A stretch of 64,000 bases of DNA from Lactococcus nasutitermitis (GCF_018403765.1 NZ_BOVQ01000002.1:186001-250000); one strand, 5' to 3'; shown: positions 28,295-39,307, counted from the stretch's first letter. Notes: generated from the sequence alone by a model not told the origin. A program made the numbers and translations.

Positions 28295-29710
28295 TTACCC
28301 GATAGAACCTTCCATTGAGTAAGAAATCAAACGATTTAGCTCAACGGCATATTCCATTGGTAGTTCTTTAGTAAATGGTTCAATGAAGCCCATAACAATC
28401 ATGTCTGTTGCTTCTTTTTCAGTCAATCCACGGCTCATTAGATAGTAAAGTTGTTCTTCAGAAATCTTGGAAACTTTTGCTTCATGTTCCAGAGCGACTT
28501 GTGAATTATGAATTTCATTGAATGGTACGGTATCTGACTTAGAAATATTATCCATGATAATTGTATCACACTCGATATGGCTGGCGGATTTTTTCGATTT
28601 TGGATTGAAACGCACTTGTCCACGATAATTGACCGCGCCACCACCTTTAGAGATTGACTTCGAGATGATTGAGCTTGAAGTATTTGGCGCATTGTGAATC
28701 ATTTTTGCACCTGTATCTTGGATTTGTCCCTTACCAGCAAAGGCAATCGACAGCATCGTACCACGCGCACCTGGACCGTCCAGATAAACAGCTGGATATT
28801 TCATCGAAACGGCTGAGCCAAGATTGCCATCGACCCATTCGACAGTTGCGTTAGCTTCTGCTTTGGCACGTTTTGTGACAAGATTATAGACATTGTCTGA
28901 CCAGTTTTGGATTGTTGAATAACGCATATAACCACCTTCTTCAACGAAAATCTCAACAACGGCAGCATGGAGTGAGCTGGCACTATAAGTTGGTGCTGTA
29001 CAGCCTTCGACATACTGAACACTGGCTCCTTCTTCCACAATAATCAATGTCCGCTCAAACTGCCCAGATTTTTCATTGTTAATCCGGAAATAAGCCTGCA
29101 CAGGAATATCAACTTTGACACCTTTTGGTACATAGACAAATGAACCACCTGACCAAACGGCAGAATTTAGTGCTGCCAACTTATTATCTGTTGGTGGAAC
29201 TAATTTTGCAAAATATTTCTTGAAAAGTTCTGGATATTCACGCAGTGCTGTGTCTGTATCTGTGAAGACAATTCCCAGTTTTTCAAATTCATCTTTCATG
29301 TTGTGATAGACAACTTCTGATTCATATTGTGCTGAAGCGCCAGCCAGATATGAGCGTTCTGCTTCAGGAATTCCGATTTTTTCAAAAGTTTCTTTGATTT
29401 CATCGGGGACATCATCCCAAGAACGTGCGGCTTTCGCAGATGGTTTTTGATAATAAACGATATCATTAAAATCAATCCCAGACAAATCTGGTCCCCATTT
29501 TGGTAAATCAAGTTTTTTGAACGCTTCATAGGATTTCAAGCGGAAATCAAGCATCCATTCTGGTTCATTTTTTTCTGCAGAAATCTGACGTACAACTTCT
29601 TCTGTCAATCCTAAACCTGTGCTGTAAGCAAGTTCTGCATTATCATGAAAACCAAATTTATATTCTTCGAGGTCTGCAACAACCTCTTGTGTACTGTTAT
29701 TTTCTGTCAT
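28295..29710 (-). CDS. sufB: Fe-S cluster assembly scaffold SufB
   Basis: A 471-residue component of the SufBCD complex that builds Fe-S clusters. The sequence is full-length and ends in a typical [12 protein letters not shown]. Central beta-helix features such as FIEVEEG-like [28 protein letters not shown] and [23 protein letters not shown] are clear. The ATG at 29710 has AAAGGA upstream; the frame extends nine codons more. It is the last gene of the operon, separated from sufU by a CadD-like gene. Confidence 0.95.
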   Translation of the reverse strand: MTENNSTQEVVADLEEYKFGFHDNAELAYSTGLGLTEEVVRQISAEKNEPEWMLDFRLKSYEAFKKLDLPKWGPDLSGIDFNDIVYYQKPSAKAARSWDDVPDEIKETFEKIGIPEAERSYLAGASAQYESEVVYHNMKDEFEKLGIVFTDTDTALREYPELFKKYFAKLVPPTDNKLAALNSAVWSGGSFVYVPKGVKVDIPVQAYFRINNEKSGQFERTLIIVEEGASVQYVEGCTAPTYSASSLHAAVVEIFVEEGGYMRYSTIQNWSDNVYNLVTKRAKAEANATVEWVDGNLGSAVSMKYPAVYLDGPGARGTMLSIAFAGKGQIQDTGAKMIHNAPNTSSSIISKSISKGGGAVNYRGQVRFNPKSKKSASHIECDTIIMDNISKSDTVPFNEIHNSQVALEHEAKVSKISEEQLYYLMSRGLTEKEATDMIVMGFIEPFTKELPMEYAVELNRLISYSMEGSIG

Positions 29711-29733
29711 TTTTATAAATCCTTTCGTTATTA

Positions 29734-30342
29734 TCAAATGAACGTTGTTAAATGCGACAATGTTCCTGATTCAATCAAAATCATAATTCCGATTCCGATA
29801 TAAATCACGGGAACAAGCCAACGATTATATTTTTCAAGTTTATCAGAAAGATGAGGTAATCGCACAATATAGCGACTAATTTCTCCCAAAACAACTATAT
29901 TGACGAGAAATGTTAGTGTTGCAATCACAGTATGTCCCAGCTTCATTGGTGCAAAGTAGCTTGTATAAAGAGCGATATTATCTGCACCACAACTAGAAAA
30001 TGCGACAAAAAGTGCTGTCATAAAAATACTTTTATTTTTTCGTTTCTCAAGACGTTTCTCAAGTTCTGCTTCATCATCATCTTCGCCCACAAATAAAAGT
30101 TTTATACCTAGAGCAAGTGGGATAAATCCAAGAAAACCAAGCAACCACTCAGCTGGAATGAAGCGAAACACAAAAGCAAGAAGCAAACTGACAACTAATA
30201 AAAGCGCAGAACCCATTATTTGTCCAAATTGAACCGCTAGATTTTGTTTTTCATAACGTCCGTAAAGTACAACAAGCAATAAGAGCAAGTCCAGTGACAT
30301 TGCCCAGTATAGGGCGCTAGATTGAATAATAATCGAAATCAC
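29734..30342 (-). CDS. cadD: CadD-family cadmium resistance/LysE-type transporter
   Basis: A 202-residue membrane protein with about five to six helices and an acidic loop ([20 protein letters not shown], about residues 84-103). [19 protein letters not shown] is the typical CadD signature. CadD proteins give cadmium resistance, often from plasmids. Here the gene overlaps sufU by four bases (30339-30342) and sits directly ahead of sufB, so it is built into the Fe-S operon. That position suggests protection of, or a link to, thiol/Fe-S assembly, or simply insertion of a horizontally acquired gene. The symbol reflects family membership; metal specificity is not shown. Confidence 0.82.
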   Translation of the reverse strand: MISIIIQSSALYWAMSLDLLLLLVVLYGRYEKQNLAVQFGQIMGSALLLVVSLLLAFVFRFIPAEWLLGFLGFIPLALGIKLLFVGEDDDEAELEKRLEKRKNKSIFMTALFVAFSSCGADNIALYTSYFAPMKLGHTVIATLTFLVNIVVLGEISRYIVRLPHLSDKLEKYNRWLVPVIYIGIGIMILIESGTLSHLTTFI

Positions 30343-30800
30343 GCGTCATGTCTTTCTTGAACTTCTGCATTTCCACCTGTCTGAATTGCTTTTTTAAGTG
30401 CATTCCATGCCAAAGTTGAACATTTCACGCGCTGTGGAAATTTGGAAACGCCCGCTAGAAATTGAGCATCGCCAAGTTCTTCTTGTTTTGGATTTTCTTC
30501 TCCTGTGACCATCTCGGAAAAAATCTCTGCAAGAGCGAGTGCTTCTTCTTTTGTTTTTCCTAAAACAATTTCAGTCATCATTGAGGCGGATGCCGTAGAA
30601 ATCGTGCAACCATGTCCGCCAAAGGCGATATCAGATATAATATCGTCCTTAAAATCAATCGTTAAGCGAATCACATCACCACAAGTTGGATTGTTCATAT
30701 CAATCACACAACCAGCTGTTAATTCGCCTGCGTGACGCGGACTTGCCGAATGGTCGAGAATGACTGCACGGTAAAGATTATCAAGTTTTGAAAGTGCCAT
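30339..30800 (-). CDS. sufU: Fe-S assembly sulfur-transfer protein SufU
   Basis: A 153-residue zinc-containing partner of SufS that accepts persulfide. The three conserved cysteines are in NPTCGD, GHGCTIS and RVKCSTLAW, and the aspartate ligand of the zinc site is in the TCGD motif. The SufU-specific insert relative to IscU is present (about residues 97-115). It starts one base into the stop of the upstream gene (30800), so it is translationally coupled. Confidence 0.95.
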   Translation of the reverse strand: MALSKLDNLYRAVILDHSASPRHAGELTAGCVIDMNNPTCGDVIRLTIDFKDDIISDIAFGGHGCTISTASASMMTEIVLGKTKEEALALAEIFSEMVTGEENPKQEELGDAQFLAGVSKFPQRVKCSTLAWNALKKAIQTGGNAEVQERHDA

Positions 30801-31177
30801 TATAATAATTGCTCCAAATCTATTGGGGTTAGCACTAAAACTTTACGTAAGGTAGGATATTTTTCTTTCATCATATCAAATTCCTTTCCTGTGCTAATCA
30901 ATGTTGCTTTTGAGGTGAGTTTAAAACCGATGCCATGATAACCATTATGTCCTTCAACTTCACGGACACCAATGAGCATCAGAACTTTATCATTCAAAGC
31001 GATGTCATTTTCCAGCATGTACATTCCTATAGCTGGTGCAAGTACCCGTTCGTCTTCCGTAACGTACAAGCGAGAAATCCATGTTCCTGTGACATGAGGA
31101 TCTGTCATTTCTCCCCACGATGTCAAAGAAACTGCTCCTTCGTATTCTAAGGCTTCTAAAAATTTATGGGATAACAT
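30800..31177 (-). CDS. FMN-binding split-barrel (pyridoxamine 5'-phosphate oxidase-like) protein
   Basis: A 125-residue protein whose pattern (an N-terminal helix, EGAVSLTSWGEMTDPHVTGTW, LAPAIGMYMLENDIALNDKVLMLIGVREV, GYHGIGFKLTSKATLISTGKEFDMMKEKYP) fits the small flavin split-barrel family. The usual roles are flavin reductase or pyridoxal-phosphate-related oxidase. Coupled to sufU by one shared base. A flavin or PLP link to Fe-S assembly is tempting because SufS uses PLP, but this is inference. Confidence 0.7.
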   Translation of the reverse strand: MLSHKFLEALEYEGAVSLTSWGEMTDPHVTGTWISRLYVTEDERVLAPAIGMYMLENDIALNDKVLMLIGVREVEGHNGYHGIGFKLTSKATLISTGKEFDMMKEKYPTLRKVLVLTPIDLEQLL

Positions 31178-31189
31178 CTTTTCTCCTCC

Positions 31190-31918
31190 TTAGTTTTTTG
31201 ACTTAAGAATAACCTCATTCCATTCACTGTCTTCTGGGAGATTGATTGCCTCTACAATCGTGTTTGCAACGCGTTCAACTGGCATTCCACTATTTACCAT
31301 TGCTTTTTGTGTACTTGCTTTGTATTTTTCATCAGTAATTGACTGGGTGATTGGTGTGTCTGTCCAACCTGGTGAAATCACGGTGACACGCACTTTTGTA
31401 TGTGCCTTGTCCATCTCCTCACGCAGACTATCTGAAAGTGCGCGAACAGCAAACTTAGTCGCTGAATAAACTGCACTTCCTGAATGAGCTACGTGTCCTG
31501 CAATAGATGATAAATTGATAATTTGTCCTGACTGTTGTGCAACAAGATGAGGTAAAACGGCGCCAATCCCATAAAGTGTTCCTTTGAGATTGATATCAAT
31601 CATTGCATCCCATTCGGAAACGTGTTTATCTATTAGATTAGAAAAAGGGGATAAACCTGCGGAATTGACAAGAACGTCAATCTTACCAAATTGTGCTAAC
31701 GTAAAATTAGCTAAAGCTTCTAAATCTTCCATTTTTGTGACATCTGTTACTTTATAAATGACATTATCGCCGAGTTCTTTTGATAATGCTTGGAGTTTTT
31801 CTTCTCTACGTGCTGCAAGAACGACTTTTGCTCCTTTTTCAGCTAGTATCCGTGCTGTTGCTTCTCCAATACCAGATGATGCACCTGTGATAATAACAAC
31901 TTTATTTTTTACTACCAA
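31190..31918 (-). CDS. Short-chain dehydrogenase/reductase
   Basis: A 242-residue classical SDR: TGASSGIG nucleotide motif (about residues 10-17), NSAG (NNAG variant), catalytic Ser in NLSSIAG, and YSATK (Tyr-x-x-x-Lys). SPGWTDTPIT follows. I prefer the TTG at 31918, which has AAGGGA upstream and starts right at the Rossmann fold; another TTG at 31951 gives 11 more residues without a clear ribosome site. Lies between sufS and the flavoprotein gene in the suf operon. Substrate unknown. Confidence 0.87.
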   Translation of the reverse strand: MVVKNKVVIITGASSGIGEATARILAEKGAKVVLAARREEKLQALSKELGDNVIYKVTDVTKMEDLEALANFTLAQFGKIDVLVNSAGLSPFSNLIDKHVSEWDAMIDINLKGTLYGIGAVLPHLVAQQSGQIINLSSIAGHVAHSGSAVYSATKFAVRALSDSLREEMDKAHTKVRVTVISPGWTDTPITQSITDEKYKASTQKAMVNSGMPVERVANTIVEAINLPEDSEWNEVILKSKN

Positions 31919-31971
31919 TTTTAGTCCCTTTTTTCTATTTTTATCTGCCAAACAGGATGGTTTTTTCTTGT

Positions 31972-33201
<1,230 letters not shown>

Positions 33202-34461
33202 TTACATTCCCAGCTTTCTTTCAATCGTTGTAATAAATTCATCACGAACAGATTTTACAGGGATTTCGGTGACAACTGCTCCGAGGAAACCGCGAATAAC
33301 TAAGCGTTTTGCTGTGTCTTCGTCAAGTCCACGACTTTGCAAATAATACAAATCTTCTGGGTCAATCTGTCCGATAGATGCTGCGTGTCCTGCTGTGACG
33401 TCATTTTCATCAATCAGGAGAATTGGGTTGGCATCGCCACGTGCGCTATCTGAAAGCATGAGAACGCGTGAAGATTGTTGTGCATCTGCGCCGCTTGCCC
33501 CATGAATAATGTGTCCGATACCGTTTAAAGTTAGTGTTCCACTATCAAGAATGACACCATTTTGCAAAATGTGTCCGATGGAATTTTTGCCGTAGTTTGT
33601 GACACGTGTATTGACACCTTGTGTTTGCTTGCCAGTAGAAATACCGACGGCTTTGATGTTGGAATGACTAGCTTGTCCACGCAACTCGCTGTCAAAATCA
33701 GCAATGATATCACCGTCATTCATGACACCGATTGACCAATCCACCGTTGCATTATCGCCAATCAGGCTGCGACGGCTGATGAAGCCTGTCACATTGACAC
33801 CAAGTTCATCAAGAGCTGAGAATTTAACTTGTGCGCCGCTATCTGCGATGACTTCAACAATATAATTTGCTTTGATTTTTTCTTTGCCTGCACCTGTTGT
33901 TTGGAGACGTTCGAGGTAATTGAGCTTGGCATTTTTCCCGACGATAATCAGGAGATGTTTGTTGAATGGAACGGAACTTTCTGAGTCTTGATAAAAAATA
34001 GATTCGACGGGTTCATTGATTTCAACATTGTCAGGAACATATAAAACAGCGCCAGAGTTGAATGTCGCAACATTTGCGGCTGTCAAACTGTTTTCATCAA
34101 ATTTGACAAGTCTGTCAAAATTTTTTTCAATAATTTCTGGAATTTCTGTCAGTGCTGTGGCAAAATCTGTAAAAATGACACCTTTGTCAGCAAGTTCTGG
34201 TGAGATTTGCTCCAAAACTGTGTTTGAACCAACTTGTACGAGCAGGGGATAATTTGGCAATTCTGTAAATGTAGGAACATTTCCCTCGGCTGAACTTTCT
34301 GCCACTTTCACTTCGTCCAAATGCCAGCGCTCAAAATTGACCCGCTCAATATGTGGCAATGACAGTTCTGTCAAAACTTCAAAAGCTTTGGCACGGAGTT
34401 CTGTCAGCCAAGCAGGTTCTGCATGCCCTTGCGAAAATGCGATAATTTCTTCTTTTTTCAT
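33202..34461 (-). CDS. sufD: Fe-S cluster assembly protein SufD
   Basis: A 419-residue SufB-like component of the SufBCD scaffold. Beta-helix region with HILQNGVILDSGTLTLNGIGHI and GASGADAQQSSRVLMLSDSARGDANPILLIDENDVTAGHAASIGQIDPEDLYYLQSRGL, the family signature. Four bases after sufC. Two dispersed palindromes occur in the N-terminal third, read as FDRLVK (34101-34120) and LTELSL (34357-34376), the least conserved part of SufD proteins. Confidence 0.95.
   Translation of the reverse strand: MKKEEIIAFSQGHAEPAWLTELRAKAFEVLTELSLPHIERVNFERWHLDEVKVAESSAEGNVPTFTELPNYPLLVQVGSNTVLEQISPELADKGVIFTDFATALTEIPEIIEKNFDRLVKFDENSLTAANVATFNSGAVLYVPDNVEINEPVESIFYQDSESSVPFNKHLLIIVGKNAKLNYLERLQTTGAGKEKIKANYIVEVIADSGAQVKFSALDELGVNVTGFISRRSLIGDNATVDWSIGVMNDGDIIADFDSELRGQASHSNIKAVGISTGKQTQGVNTRVTNYGKNSIGHILQNGVILDSGTLTLNGIGHIIHGASGADAQQSSRVLMLSDSARGDANPILLIDENDVTAGHAASIGQIDPEDLYYLQSRGLDEDTAKRLVIRGFLGAVVTEIPVKSVRDEFITTIERKLGM
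34101..34120. repeat. Dispersed palindrome, copy 8 (in sufD)
   Basis: ATTTGACA (34101-34108), AGTC, TGTCAAAA (34113-34120). Read as FDRLVK. Confidence 0.88.
34357..34376. repeat. Dispersed palindrome, copy 9 (in sufD)
   Basis: CAATGACA (34357-34364), GTTC, TGTCAAAA (34369-34376). Core exact; left flank differs. Read as LTELSL. Confidence 0.82.
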
Positions 34462-34465
34462 AAAT

Positions 34466-35248
34466 TTACGCCTCTTCGTGATAATCTATGCCAAGTTCGT
34501 TGGCAATCTTCACATAACCTTCATTTTCCAGACGTTGAGCAAGCTCAGCGCCACCAGTCATGACAACACGCCCGTCCATCATAATATGGACGACATCTGG
34601 CGTGATATAGTCAAGAAGACGTTGATAGTGCGTGATAATTAGTGCGCCAAATTTATCTCCACGCATTGAATTCACACCTTTTGCGACAACTTTGAGGGCA
34701 TCAATATCAAGTCCTGAGTCAATTTCGTCAAGAATGGCAAAAGTTGGTTCAAGCATGAGCAGTTGCAGGATTTCATTACGTTTCTTCTCGCCACCAGAAA
34801 AGCCTTCGTTGAGATAACGTTCTGCCATTTCTTCTTTCATGTTGAGAAGTTCCATGTTTTTGTCGAGTTTTTTCAAGAAATCCATGACTGAAATTTTATG
34901 GTCTTCATCGCGTTTTGCGTTGATGGCTGCGCGCATAAATTCTGCGTTTGTAATTCCTGGGATTTCGCTTGGATATTGCATTGCAAGGAAAAGTCCAAGA
35001 CGCGCACGTTCGTCAACTCCCATTTCCACGACATTTTCGCCGTCAAATGTGATCGTCCCACTTGTCACATGATAATGTGGATTTCCCATGATAGCAGCTG
35101 ATAAAGTTGATTTCCCATTTCCATTTGGTCCCATGATGGCATGAATTTCATTTGTATTGAGTGTCAAATTGACACCTTTGAGAATTTCTGTGTGAACACC
35201 ATTTTCGTCCACGCCGACGTGCAAATCTTTGATTTCTAATGTTGACAT
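34466..35248 (-). CDS. sufC: Fe-S assembly ATPase SufC
   Basis: A 260-residue ABC-type ATPase of the SufBCD complex. Walker A GPNGNGKST, signature FSGGEKKRNEI and Walker B AILDEIDSGLD are intact; GFSGGEKKR is specific to SufC. AAAGGAG lies before the ATG. First gene of the suf operon; upstream are a terminator of tagO and a 32-base palindrome, with the promoter not obvious. Confidence 0.97.
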   Translation of the reverse strand: MSTLEIKDLHVGVDENGVHTEILKGVNLTLNTNEIHAIMGPNGNGKSTLSAAIMGNPHYHVTSGTITFDGENVVEMGVDERARLGLFLAMQYPSEIPGITNAEFMRAAINAKRDEDHKISVMDFLKKLDKNMELLNMKEEMAERYLNEGFSGGEKKRNEILQLLMLEPTFAILDEIDSGLDIDALKVVAKGVNSMRGDKFGALIITHYQRLLDYITPDVVHIMMDGRVVMTGGAELAQRLENEGYVKIANELGIDYHEEA

Positions 35249-35295
35249 TGCTGCTCCTTTTGATTACTGGTTATTTTTCAATCCATTTTCTGTAA

Positions 35296-35327
35296 AAACT
35301 TTTTTGACAGAACTGTCAAAAAAGTTT
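35296..35327. repeat. Dispersed palindrome, copy 10, 32-base perfect form upstream of sufC
   Basis: AAACTTTTTTGACA (35296-35309), GAAC, TGTCAAAAAAGTTT (35314-35327): 14-base arms with no mismatch, the longest arms outside copy 6. Between tagO and sufC. Confidence 0.93.
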
Positions 35328-35413
35328 AGCTTATCAAAGCTTGAAAATGTCCAGTTAAATTTATAAAAAGTGTCAATTACTTTTGACATTTTTCTATTAT
35401 CTCTATTTTAACA

Positions 35414-35449
35414 AAAAACAGACGAAATGGTCAATTTCAAGTCTGTTTT
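35414..35449 (-). terminator. Terminator of the mecA-tagO unit
   Basis: AAAACAGAC (35415-35423) with GTCTGTTTT (35441-35449); a T-run follows on the minus strand. The stem overlaps the tagO stop codon. Confidence 0.8.
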
Positions 35450-36828
35450 CATGATTTATTGTCTCGCTCGCGCCGACTTAATTTTACTTTTGGTTCTTCT
35501 TCAACATTTTTGACAGTTTTGTCAAATTTTAATGTGTCTTCTAATTCGTCAAAATCAGTGAAATTTTTTGTTTCATCAAAATTTTCTTGTTCATTTTCTT
35601 CTTGATTTCTTTTATTTACCACTTTTGAACGATAAGAAGAATTTCCAATAAAGCGCAGAGCATTCAGCATTGGCTGACGATTTTCTCCCAAAATTCCGAC
35701 CAACTCAATGAAAATCTCCAAGCCAAATAAACAAGCAATTATCAGCAAAATACCACCAAGCCGTGAAGAAACTTGTAAAATCAGTGAAATAAAGGCAAAA
35801 ATCCCCGCAATTCCGTAAATCACAAGCACCGCACCACGATGCGTAAATCCTAGCGCCATCAAACGATGATGTAAATGTCGCTTATCTGCCACTGAAATTT
35901 TCTGACGATTGAGCTTGCGCCTCACCATTGCCATAATCGTATCAGTCAAAGGAACACCAAGTATCAACAATGGCGTCAAAACTGCGACTGCTGTAGCATT
36001 TTTCAAGCCTTGAAGTGACGAAACTGAAATCATAAAGCCTAAAAATAATGCGCCAGTATCACCCAAATAAATAATCGCTGGATGATAATTGTAAGGGAAA
36101 AATCCCATAATCGCCGCAACAATCGTAAAAATCATAATCGGCAAAAAAACGTTTGGACTTGGTAAAAAGAAATAAGAAACAACGCCCATTGTCAACAGCG
36201 AAATTACCGAAACTCCACTCGCCAAGCCATCTAATCCATCAATCAGATTGATAGCATTCGTAATCGCCAAAATCCAAAAAACGGTAAAAATAAAGGAAAG
36301 CCAAGCAGGAAAAGTCAGCAAAGGTCCACCAAATGGCACTTTTAAATTATCAAATCGTGCATGAGTAAAAAACCAAACAAAACTTGCTGCAATCGTCAAG
36401 CCAAGCATTTTCATCTTCGGAGAAATTTCCTTGATATCATCAATCAGCCCAGTCAGAACAACAATTCCGCCAGCAATGACAAAAGGAAGGGCATAACTAA
36501 AATAGCTTTGCAATTTTGGAGCTTGTCCTGGATGCACTTGTAAATGCGGTGCTACTGGATTTTCCTGACCAAGATAAGGCAAGGCAGGATGAACGATTTT
36601 AGGCAAAATAAACAAACTTGCTATAGCAAAAGATAAGAAAATAGCAAATCCTCCTGCTGAAGGCATAGGTTTTGTGTTTATCCGTCGCTCATTTGGCTTA
36701 TCTACTGCCCCAATAAGACGTGATACAAAAGTCATAATCGGCGTAAAAACCAAAGAAATGCCAAAAGTAATGATAATAACAATCAAAAACTTTAAGGCAA
36801 AAGGAATTTCTTTTATTGTATCAACCAT
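35449..36828 (-). CDS. tagO: Undecaprenyl-phosphate GlcNAc-1-phosphate transferase (TagO/WecA/RgpG)
   Basis: A 459-residue membrane enzyme with about ten or eleven helices that starts wall teichoic acid or rhamnose-polysaccharide synthesis by placing GlcNAc-1-P on undecaprenyl phosphate. Key loops: DDIKEISPKMK, NAINLIDGLDGLASG, LGDTGALFLGF and the histidine-rich DKRHLHHRLMALGFTHR. The C-terminal 65 residues are an acidic, lysine-rich tail (QENFDETKNFTDFDELEDTL, then KFDKTVKN) beyond the usual family end and include a dispersed palindrome. Directly after mecA, the same order as streptococcal mecA-rgpG. Confidence 0.93.
   Translation of the reverse strand: MVDTIKEIPFALKFLIVIIITFGISLVFTPIMTFVSRLIGAVDKPNERRINTKPMPSAGGFAIFLSFAIASLFILPKIVHPALPYLGQENPVAPHLQVHPGQAPKLQSYFSYALPFVIAGGIVVLTGLIDDIKEISPKMKMLGLTIAASFVWFFTHARFDNLKVPFGGPLLTFPAWLSFIFTVFWILAITNAINLIDGLDGLASGVSVISLLTMGVVSYFFLPSPNVFLPIMIFTIVAAIMGFFPYNYHPAIIYLGDTGALFLGFMISVSSLQGLKNATAVAVLTPLLILGVPLTDTIMAMVRRKLNRQKISVADKRHLHHRLMALGFTHRGAVLVIYGIAGIFAFISLILQVSSRLGGILLIIACLFGLEIFIELVGILGENRQPMLNALRFIGNSSYRSKVVNKRNQEENEQENFDETKNFTDFDELEDTLKFDKTVKNVEEEPKVKLSRRERDNKS
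35506..35525. repeat. Dispersed palindrome, copy 11 (in tagO tail)
   Basis: TTTTTGACA up to 35515, GTTT (35516-35519), TGTCAAATTT from 35520. Read as FDKTVK. Confidence 0.88.
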
Positions 36829-36830
36829 AA

Positions 36831-37541
36831 TTAAATTTTTCTAAGAACGTCTAAAGCTCTCGTTGCAATCAAACATTCTCCATGTTCTTGCAAAAACTCA
36901 CGACTCAATTTTGTTTCTTCGCCGTATTCCATCATACGTGCGCGCGTACTTTCAACGTGCATTTTCCCACGTTTTTTCTGATTATCCAATACAACAATAT
37001 AGAACTCTCCCTCATAACGATAAAATTCAGAAGCTTCATCGTCAAACTGGATATTTTTAACTGCCAGCAGTGCCAAAGAAATATCATCATAATGTATAGA
37101 ATAATTTACATAATCAGGTTCTGGCTCTTTCTTTCTTGACTTTTTCCCTGGCAATCCAAGTCCCGGTTTGAAATCTTTCATTCCACGCTCAGCTGCCATA
37201 TTTTCCCCAATTTCATTGAGTTTATCATAAAAACCTGTCATCAACTTTTCAAATTCCTCAGGATCTTCTGGAATACCATTTTCATCGAAATCCAAACCTT
37301 CAGCCGTTTCTTCACTCACAATCAAATGAATTCCTTTTGAAAATGGTTGTACCTGAAAAGTCAATAATCCCGTATTATTAAAACGTTCTTCAAGTCCCAA
37401 CTCATCCACCAACTCATAAAAAAGTTGTTCAATCACTTCTTGATTGCTAAAAAAATCTGAAATTTTGACATCATGTTCTGTCAAATCTTCAAAAGTCAAA
37501 CTGATTTTTATTGTATTGTCATTCACATCTTCTAATTTCAT
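36831..37541 (-). CDS. mecA: Adaptor protein MecA
   Basis: A 236-residue adaptor that delivers substrates, in related bacteria including the competence sigma factor ComX, to the ClpC/ClpP protease. The N-terminal domain (KISLTFEDLTEHDVKISDFFSN) and C-terminal ClpC-binding domain are separated by an acidic linker around residues 105-145. Two bases separate its stop from the tagO start. Together with comEA and comEC this is the third competence-related gene in the window. Confidence 0.93.
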   Translation of the reverse strand: MKLEDVNDNTIKISLTFEDLTEHDVKISDFFSNQEVIEQLFYELVDELGLEERFNNTGLLTFQVQPFSKGIHLIVSEETAEGLDFDENGIPEDPEEFEKLMTGFYDKLNEIGENMAAERGMKDFKPGLGLPGKKSRKKEPEPDYVNYSIHYDDISLALLAVKNIQFDDEASEFYRYEGEFYIVVLDNQKKRGKMHVESTRARMMEYGEETKLSREFLQEHGECLIATRALDVLRKI

Positions 37542-37586
37542 GATTTCTCTTTTCTATGCCATGTAAGTATTTTTTTCCTTACTCAT

Positions 37587-37592
37587 ATTATA
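37587..37592 (-). promoter_or_regulatory. Extended -10 promoter element of mecA
   Basis: TGG-TATAAT on the minus strand (TATAAT at 37587-37592), 46 bases upstream of the ATG; no good -35 seen. Confidence 0.6.
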
Positions 37593-37606
37593 CCACAGTC
37601 CATAAG

Positions 37607-37630
37607 AAAAACAGCACGAATGCTGTTTTT
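37607..37630. terminator. Terminator after the orphan ABC transporter genes
   Basis: AAAAACAGCA (37607-37616), CGAA, TGCTGTTTTT (37621-37630): perfect stem with a T-run, 6 bases after the ATPase gene end. Confidence 0.9.
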
Positions 37631-37635
37631 TGCTT

Positions 37636-38370
37636 TTACAATACTTTCGCTAAAAAGTCCTGTGTACGCTTCTCTTTTGGAGAATCAAAGACTTCTGTTG
37701 GCGTACCTTCTTCTACAATGACACCATCTGCCATGAAGAGAACTTTATCTGCAACTTCTTTAGCAAAGCCCATTTCGTGTGTGACAACGACCATCGTCAT
37801 GCCTTCTTTTGCCAACTCTTGCATAACTGCGAGAACTTCACCAACCATTTCAGGGTCAAGTGCTGATGTTGGTTCATCAAAGAGCATCACATCTGGTGTC
37901 ATCGTCAAAGCACGCGCGATTGCAACACGTTGTTGCTGTCCACCTGAAAGGCTTTGAGGATAAGCATCCGCTTTTTCAGCCATTCCGACACGTTCAAGCA
38001 GTTCTTTTGCTTTAACTGTCGCTTCTTCTTTATTCATTTTTCCTGTTTTTACAGGTGCCAATGTCAGATTATCAAGAACAGTCATGTTCGGGAAAAGATT
38101 GAACTGTTGGAAAACCATGCCCATTTTTTCACGGTGTTTGAACACATCAACAGATTTATCTGCGATATTCGTTCCTTCAAAATAAACTTCACCTTTTGTT
38201 GGTTTTTCGAGTAAATTCATCGTGCGCAAGAAGGTTGATTTTCCTGAGCCTGATGGGCCAATCATGACGACAACTTCACCTTTTTTGACTTGAATATCCA
38301 AACCTTTTAGGACTTCATTTTTTCCAAAATATTTATGTAAATTTTTTGTTTCAATCAAATAATCGCTCAT
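37636..38370 (-). CDS. Polar amino acid ABC transporter ATP-binding protein
   Basis: A 244-residue ATPase closely similar in layout to the GlnQ encoded at 6.5 kb (same [12 protein letters not shown] opening). Walker [10 protein letters not shown], signature LSGGQQQR, Walker [18 protein letters not shown]. It overlaps the permease gene by four bases. There is no binding-protein gene next to it, so the pair may use a receptor encoded elsewhere. Substrate unknown. Confidence 0.92.
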   Translation of the reverse strand: MSDYLIETKNLHKYFGKNEVLKGLDIQVKKGEVVVMIGPSGSGKSTFLRTMNLLEKPTKGEVYFEGTNIADKSVDVFKHREKMGMVFQQFNLFPNMTVLDNLTLAPVKTGKMNKEEATVKAKELLERVGMAEKADAYPQSLSGGQQQRVAIARALTMTPDVMLFDEPTSALDPEMVGEVLAVMQELAKEGMTMVVVTHEMGFAKEVADKVLFMADGVIVEEGTPTEVFDSPKEKRTQDFLAKVL

Positions 38371-39053
38371 TTTGCATATCCCTTTCCAAGTTTCTTTTCA
38401 TAAAATGCCAGAAGTCGGCTGAGAATGAAGCAGACAACGAAATAATAAACAGCAGCAAAGAGGAATGGTGACAAAGTCTGATAAGTCATTGTTGAAACCG
38501 TCTGTGCGCCATTGAAAAGTTCCATAATCCCAATCGTATAAAGGAGTGAACTATCTTTGACAATCGTGATAAATTCATTACCAACGGCAGGTAAGATATT
38601 GCGAATTGCTTGTGGTAAAATAACGTTCATCATTGTTTGTCCTGGGCGAATTCCTAGTGAATAAGAGGCTTCACGTTGTCCAGCTGGTACTGCTTCAATA
38701 CCTGCACGTACGATTTCTGCCATATACGCACCAGAATTGAGTGAAATCACAATAATTCCGGGAATTAAACGTCCCAAATCTTCAGATAAAATTCCAATGT
38801 GCAAAATCGGCCAGTTACTCCCGCCAAGAAGGAGATAACCAATCGTGATTTGAATCAACATAGGTGTATCACGGAAAATTTCGATATAAGCATTCAACAA
38901 CCAACGCAATGGCGCAATTTTTGACATTTTGCCCAGTGCAATCAAAATCCCTAGAACAGTTCCAAGTAATACAACAAACACAGATATAATCAGCGTGATA
39001 ATCATTCCATCATTGAAGTAAGCCAAATATTTAGGTAAAAAATCCCAACTCAT
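38367..39053 (-). CDS. Polar amino acid ABC transporter permease
   Basis: A 228-residue permease of the His/Glu/Gln/Arg family with about five helices. The ATPase-contact loop is [24 protein letters not shown]. Unlike GlnP it has no fused binding domain. Its own promoter lies about 30 bases upstream. With the following ATPase gene it forms a two-gene unit. Confidence 0.92.
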   Translation of the reverse strand: MSWDFLPKYLAYFNDGMIITLIISVFVVLLGTVLGILIALGKMSKIAPLRWLLNAYIEIFRDTPMLIQITIGYLLLGGSNWPILHIGILSEDLGRLIPGIIVISLNSGAYMAEIVRAGIEAVPAGQREASYSLGIRPGQTMMNVILPQAIRNILPAVGNEFITIVKDSSLLYTIGIMELFNGAQTVSTMTYQTLSPFLFAAVYYFVVCFILSRLLAFYEKKLGKGYAK

Positions 39054-39080
39054 CTTTTTCTCTTTTCTTTGTTTTTAACT

Positions 39081-39109
39081 ATTATAATCTATAAATTCTA
39101 TTCATTCAA
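39081..39109 (-). promoter_or_regulatory. Promoter of the orphan ABC transporter unit
   Basis: Minus strand TTGAAT (39104-39109), 17 bases, TATAAT (39081-39086). A short inverted repeat TAATTT/AAATTA (39112-39130) lies just upstream of the -35. Confidence 0.75.
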
Positions 39110-39298
39110 CTCTAATTTCTTTCAAATTAGGAGATGTTCTGCAAATATATGTTCTTGCTTGCGCAAAAAAATATTTAAAATTAAACAGTCTTACTCAGTT
39201 TATAACAGAATAATTATAACCTATTTCGCATAAAAATTCAAGATGTGCTTCTTTATGACATCTTTTGATGTCTTGATTGCTCTTCTTTGTCATTTTTT

Positions 39299-39307
39299 TG
39301 ATAAAAT
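39299..39307 (+). promoter_or_regulatory. Extended -10 with no leader before the lipid kinase gene
   Basis: TGA-TAAAAT (-10 at 39302-39307) ends six bases before the ATG at 39314. A transcript starting 6-7 bases downstream would begin at or next to the start codon. GGAG within the six bases is too close to act normally. Confidence 0.6.
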
